A stretch of DNA of 64,000 nucleotides, from contig CP005973.1 in NCBI GenBank assembly GCA_000940995.1, positions 1,302,001 to 1,366,000 of the forward strand, in the 5' to 3' direction. The stretch is from Photobacterium gaetbulicola Gung47 (GTDB taxonomy: Bacteria; Pseudomonadota; Gammaproteobacteria; Enterobacterales; Vibrionaceae). Of this stretch, positions 17,287 to 24,576 are shown one piece after another. The notes under the pieces are model-generated. The model was not told the origin of the DNA. It saw only the letters and a program-made list of their open reading frames with translations, and searched no databases. The translations under genes and the position numbers were made by a program. How positions within the stretch are numbered: the stretch's first letter is position 1; the number at the start of each line of letters is the position of its first letter.

Positions 17287-18138
17287 TTAAATTCTTAGCA
17301 ATTTCTCTTTGCGTTTTTTAAACTCTTTCTCACTGATAACACCATCTGTATAAAGCTGATACAATCGTTCAATTTCACCTGCTACTTCAACCCCTTGCAT
17401 TGATTTTTGGTTTCCAACAAAACACCATATTAGAGCTAAAAACCATCCAATACCCAAGAATAAGCCACCAAACAAATTTAAAAGTAAAATTGCTGTCCTA
17501 TGAGGGTGGTAGCGTTTTCTTGCAATAATTGTCGGCAAGAAAAAAAGATAGCCAAGGATTATAAGCATGATTAGCATTATGAATAATGATAAGCCGTCAT
17601 CCGTGTTATCCACTTCGGTGCTACTAGAGTCTTCATCCCATGCGAGTTGGCTTTGTGGGGGTTGGTTTAAAGACGTTTCTACTGGTTTAAGATCCTTAAG
17701 GTTTCTATTAATACAAGAAGACCATACGCTAGGGCCCAATGAGCGAGGACATGACTGATTTAACCAAGCACGATCAGCCTCGCTTAAAGAGTTCACTGCA
17801 TCAATAGGAAAGCCGCTATTGAAAACTCTCATATTTCGATTCACACATGAAGCCCAAACTGATGGCCCAAGGCTTCGGGGACAGGTAGATTTAACCCAAT
17901 CACGCTGCCAATCAGGTATTTTCTCTAGTTTCTTGTCAGGGAAATTATTGCTTATTGCTTTAGCGTTTCGCTCGAAACAGGAGTGCCAAACAGAGGGCCC
18001 CAGAGAACTGGGACACGAATCGCTAACCCACTGCCTGTAGTCTGGGTGGATTTGTTGTAATTTAGACTCTAGAGTACTTGCAAGTACGATTGAAGACTGC
18101 GAAATAAACAAAAAAAAGACTATGAACGTTCTAAGCAT
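17287..18138 (-). CDS. Secreted/anchored protein: three Cys repeats, superinfection-immunity-like domain, SHOCT tail
   Basis: A 283-residue protein with an unusual layout. Residues 1-20 form a signal peptide (MLRTFIVFFLFISQSSIVLA). Residues 34-148 contain three copies of a 44-residue unit with the core CPxSLGPSVWxSCxxRN: Cys pairs at 42/54, 86/98 and 130/142, exactly periodic. A hydrophilic linker leads to a helix at about 184-201. LPTIIARKRYHPHRTAILLL and the following GGLFLGIGWFLALIWCF (201-241) match the Imm_superinfect (PF14373) pattern. A SHOCT motif (EIERLYQLYTDGVISEKEFKKRKEKL) ends it. The repeats should be periplasmic and SHOCT cytoplasmic. The frame is open 88 codons upstream but lacks a better start. 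Function is unknown; the neighbours are a NERD remnant and mobile elements. Confidence 0.75.
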   Translation of the reverse strand: MLRTFIVFFLFISQSSIVLASTLESKLQQIHPDYRQWVSDSCPSSLGPSVWHSCFERNAKAISNNFPDKKLEKIPDWQRDWVKSTCPRSLGPSVWASCVNRNMRVFNSGFPIDAVNSLSEADRAWLNQSCPRSLGPSVWSSCINRNLKDLKPVETSLNQPPQSQLAWDEDSSSTEVDNTDDGLSLFIMLIMLIILGYLFFLPTIIARKRYHPHRTAILLLNLFGGLFLGIGWFLALIWCFVGNQKSMQGVEVAGEIERLYQLYTDGVISEKEFKKRKEKLLRI

Positions 18139-18339
18139 ATTGTCGCTTGTAATCTGTGCTGTAAAAGAATCGGCGCATACTATCAAAACAAGAAAGTGAC
18201 GCATGGAATTAACACATTTAGCATCACAACTTATCATTTTGTTACCATTGGAGAATGGTAAGAATTTACACTCACAATAAGAAAAGTAAGTCAAATATAA
18301 TAAAACTGTGTTACTGAGTATTTTAACTAAAAGATAATG

Positions 18340-20500
18340 GTCGGGTGGACGACACTTGTTACCAAGTGCCGTCTCCCTAAGAACCGTACGTGCAACTTTC
18401 ACTGCATACGGCTCAAGCCTCCACTAAGGCATCGTTTGACACCCAACAACTTATAAAGCAGTTAGAGCAGGATCAACCCACGAGTTGCGAGCTTGTCTTT
18501 TTGACTTCCGCTTTACCAAGTATTCTTGGTATTCAGGGTCAAAAGGAGTCGCTGAACTCCTGATTTTCACATGTCGCTCAATAGGCACTTTTGCTATTTG
18601 GAATAGGTTAAACAGGCAATCCATGTCCATGATCTTCTGCCAGCCGTGAAATTGCCATTGGCCTTTACGATTGAGGAAGTATTTATGAACAACCCAGTTC
18701 TTGGACTTGGTTGGATGACGCCTAACTGCCCAGTACCATAATGCTTGGAATAGTTTGTGGCCAACATATCCGAATACCTGTTTAGCAACACAGTGTCGAT
18801 AATAGTTCGACCATCCCCTTAGCTTTGGATTTATCAGTTTGATAAGATCATTCACTGGAAGGGTTGCATGCTTTTTGATGAGTTCACGCAGGTTACTCAA
18901 GAACATCAACGTATTGGATTTACTCGGTTTAATGAGTAGTTTTCCTTTGTATTTCCTATGATTGAACCCAAGGAAGTCAAAGCCATCGTTAATATGGGTA
19001 ATATGCGTTTTCTCTTCGGAGAGTGTTAAGCCTCGCTCTAATAAGAAGTTAGTAATCAACGGTTTGATATCATACTCCAACACTTCCTTTGAAGCGCAAG
19101 TGACGACGAAATCGTCGGCGTATCCGATAAAGTTGGCTCTTGCACCCTGTTTGAGTGCGGTGGACTTTATCTGTTGTTCAAGACCTGCGAGAGTCATTAA
19201 CATCAAGGTAGGAGATATAATACCACCTTGTGGTGTGCCCTCATCGGTACGGTAGAACAGACCTTTGTCCATAAAGCCAGACTTTAACCATTGTTCCAAC
19301 ATGCGCTTATCTACTGCGATGTTATCAAGAAGCCATTGGTGGCCGATCTTGTCGAAACAGGCTTTGATGTCCCCTTCGAGTACCCATTGAGCTGATTTCT
19401 TTAGTGCCAAACATTTAAAGCACTGATCGACAGCGTCAGCCGTGCTGCGGTTTGGCCTAAATCCATAGCTGTTTGGATCGGCAAGGGTTTCTGACACTGG
19501 CTCCAGTGCAAGAAGGTGGAGCGCTTGTTGCGCTCGGTCTATCATACACGGGATACCTAGCGGTCGAAGTTTGCCATTCTTTTTGGGGATATAAATACGC
19601 TTGAGCGGTTTGGCACTGTATGCCTTTCTGCTCAATTGATTAACTGCTTTCATACGGCGTGCATCTGTGTTCCAGATGACACCATCTATTCCAGGCGTTT
19701 TGCTGCCTTTATTTTGAGATACTCGCTTAACCGCAAGAAGCTTGGCTGAGCGAGAATGAGTTAAGAGCCACTGTAAGGACTTCACCTTACCGTGTTTCTT
19801 CTCTCTAGTTGCTTTTGCGATACGCATTTGAAGCTTTAATACAAGCGCTTCAACGGATTTCCAGTCGATTGACTGCCATTGAAGACTGTCAGGAGAGGCA
19901 CTAATCTCTTTTGAAATCATCATTTGCGTTTCCCCTTGAATAAAGTTCTTAAAATTCTCTCGCAATGGGAGACCAGTCGGAAGTAGGCTCACTTTCGTGA
20001 CCAGACATAAGTCTGTATCTGCATCGTTACAATACAGCTTTCGCTTTTTCCGACCTCCTTTACCTGCATCACTATCGGCCACAAAGGCTTTCCCATAGGG
20101 AGTGATACAGGCTTACCCTGTTCCGTATGTTACGTAAATGTCAGGTTAGATGCCCACTCTAGTGCGGGGAGCGTGTCGATCACGAAAGAGCATTGCCCAA
20201 TCCCTTTCCAACTCCCATTGCCTTTTTGGCTACAGCGCAATAACCACTTCCGCTGCTTCGTCATATAACGCACCTTAGATGGATTCACTTACGTTCATCA
20301 TACTGACTACCTAGCACTCACCCGATTTGTGTGGTTATCAGGAGGATCGTCCTCTCACGATTCGAATCCCGAGCAATTTAGATTGCTCTTCGTTACATTG
20401 TCTGAGCCGCTGCTTTATTCAGGCCCATAGGTTCATCTGGTGATACAGATGGTCCACTCATAAAGCGGTGAACAACGCTTCATACGACTTCAGGTCGCAC
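18340..20500 (-). mobile_element. Group II intron 1 with maturase (about 2.16 kb)
   Basis: On the minus strand the element starts with the consensus GTGCG (GTGCGACCTGAAG, first base 20500). It encodes a reverse transcriptase/maturase. Domain V follows at 18380-18414 (GAGCCGTATGCAGTGAAAGT and the pairing CACGTACGGTTC), with a GAAA-type tip, then a domain VI hairpin. I place the 3' end near CCACCCGAC (18340); this edge is uncertain by a few bases. It sits at the right part of the 6.2-kb insertion. The 5' exon contains the palindrome AAAACTAACTTAGTTTT, a hairpin reminiscent of a terminator. Confidence 0.88.
18451..19923 (-). CDS. Group II intron reverse transcriptase/maturase (ltrA-like)
   Basis: A 490-residue intron-encoded protein. 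The RT domain has PSYGFRPNRST-type sequence (NSYGFRPNRST), EGDIKACFD, GTPQGGIISP and the active-site YADDF. A maturase domain X (WSNYYRHC, LFQALWYWA) follows. The C-terminal segment (IERHVKIRSSATPFDPEYQEYLVKR) resembles the tail seen in CL-class introns, but I cannot see a complete HNH endonuclease. I start it at the ATG preceded by AGGGGA (19923); the frame is open 53 codons further upstream into intron RNA. It excises the intron from RNA and mobilises it by target-primed reverse transcription. Confidence 0.9.
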   Translation of the reverse strand: MMISKEISASPDSLQWQSIDWKSVEALVLKLQMRIAKATREKKHGKVKSLQWLLTHSRSAKLLAVKRVSQNKGSKTPGIDGVIWNTDARRMKAVNQLSRKAYSAKPLKRIYIPKKNGKLRPLGIPCMIDRAQQALHLLALEPVSETLADPNSYGFRPNRSTADAVDQCFKCLALKKSAQWVLEGDIKACFDKIGHQWLLDNIAVDKRMLEQWLKSGFMDKGLFYRTDEGTPQGGIISPTLMLMTLAGLEQQIKSTALKQGARANFIGYADDFVVTCASKEVLEYDIKPLITNFLLERGLTLSEEKTHITHINDGFDFLGFNHRKYKGKLLIKPSKSNTLMFLSNLRELIKKHATLPVNDLIKLINPKLRGWSNYYRHCVAKQVFGYVGHKLFQALWYWAVRRHPTKSKNWVVHKYFLNRKGQWQFHGWQKIMDMDCLFNLFQIAKVPIERHVKIRSSATPFDPEYQEYLVKRKSKRQARNSWVDPALTAL

Positions 20501-20777
20501 GGGCAAAACTAAGTTAGTTTTTTAACACGCTAGATTTTATATAGGCTAAATGAAGCAGCATTGGACGGCTGTGGAATTTATCAAGGCTCTCGCCAACTCC
20601 GTCTGTCATACACACATAGATCCAAACCAACCAGCAGCATGGCTAACTCTTTTGAGCTTCAAACAAGAGGTCAATCAAAAGGTAGCACAGCAAAAAGCTT
20701 ACAAAATTTCGCTGTATCACCTATTCGTTTTATATCAATAACCTAAGCGACAGCCTTGTTAGCACAAACCCAGAACG
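20501..20777. other. Right interior of the inserted segment; one doubtful short ORF
   Basis: This stretch between the intron 5' end and the second 90-bp repeat holds overlapping ORFs of 63 and 61 residues (20550-20741 and 20561-20746, plus strand). Neither has a convincing ribosome site or a recognisable family, so no gene is called. A GGTCAATCAA word at 20670 also occurs near 14660 at the other end of the insertion. Confidence 0.4.
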
Positions 20778-20867
20778 CAATACGGTTAAAATTCATCTTA
20801 CTTCCGGATATCACGCTATAACTGGCACGAAGGATAGCATTTAGCGGCGGGTTAGCCAAAGTGTGAA
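20778..20867. repeat. 90-bp direct repeat, copy 2
   Basis: Identical to 14440-14529. On the minus strand it contains an exonuclease promoter and start (MNFNRI), then diverges into AFWVCANKAVA and a stop. It lies directly against the terminator of the GNAT gene, so this copy shows the likely original upstream context of the exonuclease gene. Confidence 0.95.
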
Positions 20868-20885
20868 AAGGGGAATCCCCCTTTT
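20866..20885 (-). terminator. Terminator of the GNAT/HAD operon
   Basis: The hairpin AAAAGGGG-AAT-CCCCCTTTT lies about 40 bp after the GNAT stop codon. It overlaps the last two bases of the 90-bp repeat. Confidence 0.75.
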
Positions 20886-20928
20886 CGCAGCTTGATTACT
20901 AATGATTTCTACCGATTATGACGCGACT

Positions 20929-21450
20929 TTAACAACAGCAGTCAACCCAGTATCGAGCGATGGGATACTGAAATACCTTACCCTGCACTATTTTATCTAA
21001 TTGCCCACCATTGTGTTCAATGACAGTGCGTGAGGCGATATTGTCTTCGTCAGCAGTGATGAGGGCTGTTGCGATACCTAATTGGCAGGCTTTCGGCAGA
21101 GCCAACTTCAGCATCGCTTTTCCGTAACCTTGGCCTCGAAAACGAGGAGCAATATCATAACCGATGTGCCCTGCTTCATGGGATAAAAAAGGCGTATTGA
21201 TATTGTGACGAATCCGGATCACCCCCAATATTTCTTGACTCGAGTCAACAAGCCAATAATGGTGACAAGGCACATACCCTTCAGGTAAATTCACGCCGTT
21301 GGACTCATCAATTAACGATTGAATATATCGATCAAAATTCTTTTTTCCGCCCTCATAATACGAGGCGTTTTCCTTATCATGATTAACAAAATCATCGTAA
21401 AACCGCTCGAAAGCCAATCGATACTCCTCACTCGGATAAACTAATTGCAT
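20929..21450 (-). CDS. GNAT-family N-acetyltransferase
   Basis: 173 residues with the GNAT acetyl-CoA fold. The pyrophosphate-binding loop is visible as YDIAPRFRGQGYGKAML (R/Q-x-x-G-x-G/A) near residue 107, preceded by the strand LGVIRIRHNIN. The C terminus has the NIASRTVIEHNGG motif typical of motif B and ends in an odd Cys triplet (VDCCC). The substrate is unknown. It begins 15 bp after the HAD gene and forms a two-gene unit with it, closed by the hairpin at 20866-20885. Confidence 0.85.
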   Translation of the reverse strand: MQLVYPSEEYRLAFERFYDDFVNHDKENASYYEGGKKNFDRYIQSLIDESNGVNLPEGYVPCHHYWLVDSSQEILGVIRIRHNINTPFLSHEAGHIGYDIAPRFRGQGYGKAMLKLALPKACQLGIATALITADEDNIASRTVIEHNGGQLDKIVQGKVFQYPIARYWVDCCC

Positions 21451-21465
21451 CTATTCCCTCACTCG

Positions 21466-21933
21466 CTATACCAGCTCTTCCAAATGCCTAATTTGTTGAT
21501 ATTGCCTTTCGCCCTTTAGCGTAAAATCCGGCTGATACCAAATTGCCTGCAATCCTGCCGCCATAGCCGGCTGAATGTCCTTTTCCAACGTATCGCCGAC
21601 CATAGTGATCTCAAAAGGCTCGACATCCAGCGCCAAAACTATGCGCTGAAAGTAGTCTGGCGTACCTTTGGCGATCCCCATATTGACTTTACAAAAATAG
21701 CCACTGATAAACTTCGCTAGCCCTGCTCGTATGAAAGCCTGTTTAATATCATCAACTGACGAGTCATCGGCGTTGGTTGCAACATAGATTGGGTATTTCG
21801 CCGACAAACGGTGAAGGGCTTCCCGCGCTCCCGGTACCGCCTTCACTTCGGGCCAGTCACACATTTTTCCTTGGTACTGAGGGAAGTCGACCATCAAGGT
21901 GTCTCCCCAATCAAATAAATAGACTTTCGCCAT
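21466..21933 (-). CDS. HAD-family hydrolase
   Basis: A 155-residue haloacid-dehalogenase-type phosphatase. Motif I is FDWGDTLM (the nucleophile Asp and the Asp+2 position) at residues 7-14. Motif II is VATNADD near residue 51. Motif IV is MVGDTLEKDIQPAMAAGL near residue 118. The cap is short, so it probably acts on a small phosphorylated metabolite; the substrate is unknown. It lies 45 bp downstream of the ACT-domain gene and 15 bp upstream of the GNAT gene. Confidence 0.88.
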   Translation of the reverse strand: MAKVYLFDWGDTLMVDFPQYQGKMCDWPEVKAVPGAREALHRLSAKYPIYVATNADDSSVDDIKQAFIRAGLAKFISGYFCKVNMGIAKGTPDYFQRIVLALDVEPFEITMVGDTLEKDIQPAMAAGLQAIWYQPDFTLKGERQYQQIRHLEELV

Positions 21934-21978
21934 TAAGCATCCTTTCGTCCTGACAAGAACAAGCTTTACTTCCGTTGT

Positions 21979-22371
21979 TTAAGAGAGTGATTTGAGAGCA
22001 CGCAAAGCATGTTCGGCCTTGGCACTCGGCACAAATACGTGGTCATGGTAATACGCCGCTATAACATTGGCACTTATTTCCTGCTCTGCGAGCTTGGAGG
22101 AGACTGCAGCCGTTAAACCCACCGCATCTAGGCTGGAATGCACAGTGAGGGTAAGCATTCTATAAGTCGACTCATAAGCCAAGCAGGCCCTATCAGCGTT
22201 TTGTTTGCTGACGACTAGCGTTAGTCCTTCCGACTCTTGAAAGGTCGCAATAGGCGACAAGGCGAGATATGTTTCTAACTCACCGTCAACACTACAAAAT
22301 ACATACTCCCCTTCTGTCAGTTCAGGGGCCATAGATTTCAGCAGCTCTTGCAGATCGCAAATACCCGTCAT
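21979..22371 (-). CDS. ACT-domain protein
   Basis: A 130-residue protein of the small tandem-ACT family (formerly DUF2241/ACT_7 type). The second ACT unit has LTLTVHSSLDAVGLTAAV and the recognisable AAYYHDHVFVP near the C terminus. Such proteins are thought to bind amino acids; no catalytic domain is present. A clear GGAGG ribosome site precedes the ATG. It is 26 bp downstream of the next GNAT gene, so 22973 to 20929 may be one transcript. Confidence 0.82.
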   Translation of the reverse strand: MTGICDLQELLKSMAPELTEGEYVFCSVDGELETYLALSPIATFQESEGLTLVVSKQNADRACLAYESTYRMLTLTVHSSLDAVGLTAAVSSKLAEQEISANVIAAYYHDHVFVPSAKAEHALRALKSLS

Positions 22372-22397
22372 TTTTCCTCCATTTCATGCCGGCGACA

Positions 22398-22973
22398 TCA
22401 AGGGCTGCGCGGCTTTAGTCTTCCTAACCAAGTCTCTCGGGTTACCTGATAAAGGCAGTGGCGCCTGAGATGATGCCCGACTGGTAACTTGGGGTGGTCA
22501 AAGTCTTGTCCGATATTCGTCATACCGATTTTGTCCATCACCCGTTGCGAGGGGGTATTGGGCAAAGCAGTAAATGCGTAGATGCTTGGCGCTGACAGCT
22601 GTTCAAAAGCAAATTGCAATGCTCGACGAGCAGCCTCGGGAGCATAACCCTTACCCCAGTATTCTTTGGCAAGCCGCCAACCAATTTCGATAAATGGTGC
22701 ATTGGGGATCCCTGACAACTCATCTTGGCGGTGTAAGCCCACAAAGCCGATAAATTGCCCTGTCGCCTTTAGCTCTGCCGCCCAGAACCCCCAGCCATTT
22801 TCCGCGATTAGCTGAGTGATCCGTGCCGCTTGGGCTTCACTTTCCTGCCGGGACAACACCGCGGGGAAATACATCATAACCGTGGGGTCAGCATTCAGTC
22901 TGGCGTAGTCTGGATAATCCTCCCGCTTCCACTGACGCAGTATTAACCTCTCTGTTTCTAACCTACTTGCCAT
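22398..22973 (-). CDS. RimJ/RimL-type GNAT acetyltransferase
   Basis: 191 residues; starts LETERLILRQWKREDYPDYA, the standard N terminus of RimJ/RimL-like acetyltransferases. The acetyl-CoA loop is IGWRLAKEYWGKGYAPEAA, and the late motif is NTPSQRVMDKIGM. It may acetylate an N-terminal or small-molecule amine; the acceptor is unknown. It is the first gene of a probable four-gene minus-strand cluster. Confidence 0.88.
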   Translation of the reverse strand: MASRLETERLILRQWKREDYPDYARLNADPTVMMYFPAVLSRQESEAQAARITQLIAENGWGFWAAELKATGQFIGFVGLHRQDELSGIPNAPFIEIGWRLAKEYWGKGYAPEAARRALQFAFEQLSAPSIYAFTALPNTPSQRVMDKIGMTNIGQDFDHPKLPVGHHLRRHCLYQVTRETWLGRLKPRSP

Positions 22974-23121
22974 CTGACTGTCTGTTTCCCTTTACTGCTC
23001 TTACTATTCTAATGAGTATAAGCATATCACCTTGTTCAGAGTGGCTCTGTCAGCAACCGCTTCTGGATCTCCTCTCTTTGCATGCCTTGTAAGCAAAGAA
23101 GATTTACCCATGGTTTACTCA

Positions 23122-23481
23122 TTACCTATGAATCGCAAGCCGTTCTCTGTCGGCTTTTTTCAACTTGGCTACCACCAAGTCGTAGGAGCGATCGATCAGG
23201 CCCTTCAGCATGCCATCTTCAATCTCTTCGGTTACAGATACCGTTATCCAGTGCTTTTTGTTCATGTGGTAGCCAGGGCGTATAGCCGTAAACATGGACG
23301 CTAGCGCTTCATTGTCCGCCGGAGCCCCTTTGAGGTTAATATCGACAATACCATCATTGACAATGATAAGCGCAAACATCTTGCCCAGCACCTTGAACAC
23401 CATGACATCGGTACCAAAGGGATAATCCAATTCGGCTTCGGGAAGAGTCAAAATAAATTCAATGATCTGTTCTTTGTTCAT
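23122..23481 (-). CDS. MmcQ/YjbR-family protein
   Basis: 119 residues of the MmcQ/YjbR family, a small alpha/beta fold with DNA-binding-like (CyaY-like) topology and no proven function. Diagnostic parts are DYPFGTDVMVFKVLGKMFAL near the N terminus and GYHMNKKHWITV near residue 80. I chose the ATG at 23481 (MNKEQIIEF); an upstream MMRSA extension is possible. It lies close (about 18 bp) to the VOC gene, with which it is probably co-transcribed. Confidence 0.85.
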   Translation of the reverse strand: MNKEQIIEFILTLPEAELDYPFGTDVMVFKVLGKMFALIIVNDGIVDINLKGAPADNEALASMFTAIRPGYHMNKKHWITVSVTEEIEDGMLKGLIDRSYDLVVAKLKKADRERLAIHR

Positions 23482-23499
23482 AGCTGATCTCATCATCTG

Positions 23500-23925
23500 C
23501 TAGCGAGCAATACGTCTAGCTATAGGGTGGTCTGGATTGAGCTGTAGCAGATCCCATAAATTTCCGTACAGATCTTCAAAAACAGCCACCGTGCCGTAAC
23601 CTTGTTCTTTCGGCTCACGGACAAAGTGAATGCCATCAGCCACCATACGGTTGTAGTCACGCCAGAAGTCATCTGTGTTCAGAAACAGAAATACCCGGCC
23701 TCCAGTTTGATTACCAATGAAGTCGAGTTGCTCTGGTTTAGAAGCTCGGGCAAGAAGCAAAGTCACACCATTAGAATTCGGCGGCGATACCACCACCCAT
23801 CGCTTGTCCTGCTCAGGCTGATAGGTGTCTTCGATTAATTCAAATTTCAGCTTGTTGACGTAAAAATCTATCGCCTCGTCGTAGTCTTTTACGACGAGGG
23901 CGATATGGACAATACTCTGTTTCAC
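23500..23925 (-). CDS. VOC-family (glyoxalase/bleomycin-resistance) protein
   Basis: A 141-residue member of the vicinal oxygen chelate superfamily with two beta-alpha-beta-beta-beta modules. The N-terminal metal ligand is likely the His in VHIALVVKDYDEAIDFY, and the C-terminal EDLYGNLWDLLQ carries the conserved Glu/Asn region. It uses a GTG start, preceded by AAGGA. The substrate is unknown. It is part of the NUDIX-VOC-YjbR group. Confidence 0.85.
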   Translation of the reverse strand: MKQSIVHIALVVKDYDEAIDFYVNKLKFELIEDTYQPEQDKRWVVVSPPNSNGVTLLLARASKPEQLDFIGNQTGGRVFLFLNTDDFWRDYNRMVADGIHFVREPKEQGYGTVAVFEDLYGNLWDLLQLNPDHPIARRIAR

Positions 23926-23955
23926 TCTGATTCCTTAATGCGGCGCCAACCTTGC

Positions 23956-24420
23956 TTAGTTAATAGTAACTTTCATATGCTCGGAAGGGCGATTATCTAC
24001 AAAATGTGCCCAAACATGATCATATACCTGGCGTTGGCCGGGGAACGGCACCAGCGCTTTGGCTTCTTCAAGACTCACCCAGCGATACTCGGTATGCTCC
24101 TCATTCAAGGTCACCGGTTGATTGGGAGGACATAACACAGCAAAGACCGGAATAATCTGCAATACGTTGATATTGGCCTCGAAGAACTGTTCTAAATACT
24201 GGGCATTATAGAGTTCAGTTACCGAGATTTGTGTTTCTTCATAAAACTCCCGGAGTATCGCCTGCCACCCCTTTTCCTCCCCTTCGATAGAGCCGGCTAC
24301 ATGGCACCAGTATCCGCCCTTTACCCGCTTCATCAGCAGCATTTTCATCTCGCCATCAATTTCAGATAAAGCAACGCCCGAAACAATAGAGGTATTCACT
24401 GGAATTTTTTGGGTTGTCAC
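23956..24420 (-). CDS. NUDIX hydrolase
   Basis: 154 residues with a full Nudix box (G-x5-E-x7-REFxEETQI) near residues 43-65, binding the divalent metals used to cleave a nucleoside-diphosphate-linked substrate. The flanks resemble dihydroneopterin-triphosphate pyrophosphohydrolase-like Nudix proteins (EHTEYRWVSLEEA). It starts with GTG after GGAGG. It heads a minus-strand run with the VOC and YjbR genes. Confidence 0.87.
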   Translation of the reverse strand: MTTQKIPVNTSIVSGVALSEIDGEMKMLLMKRVKGGYWCHVAGSIEGEEKGWQAILREFYEETQISVTELYNAQYLEQFFEANINVLQIIPVFAVLCPPNQPVTLNEEHTEYRWVSLEEAKALVPFPGQRQVYDHVWAHFVDNRPSEHMKVTIN

Positions 24421-24526
24421 GTTATGCCGCCTCCATCAAGTGGCAGGAACCATTGGTAAATATGTTGAGAGGGGAAAATTCTGCCAGATAACAGCATGAG
24501 ATTCTGTGACTTATGAAAAACCCAAG

Positions 24527-24558
24527 CAAAAAAAGCCCTCACCGAATGGCAAGGGCTG
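24527..24558 (-). terminator. Terminator of the DEAD-box helicase gene
   Basis: The minus-strand hairpin AGCCCTTGCC...GGTGAGGGCT is followed by seven U. It is 20 bp after the helicase stop codon. Confidence 0.85.
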
Positions 24559-24576
24559 AGTATTATTGACAGGCAA

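Noticed and set aside
20550..20741. 63-codon ORF inside the right part of the insertion
   Set aside because: No ribosome site or recognised family, and a second frame is equally open; kept only as a note.
14440..20867. 90-bp repeats as integron attC sites
   Set aside because: They include coding start and promoter sequence, lack the paired core sites RYYYAAC/GTTRRRY in the right layout, and only two copies exist, with no gene cassette pattern.
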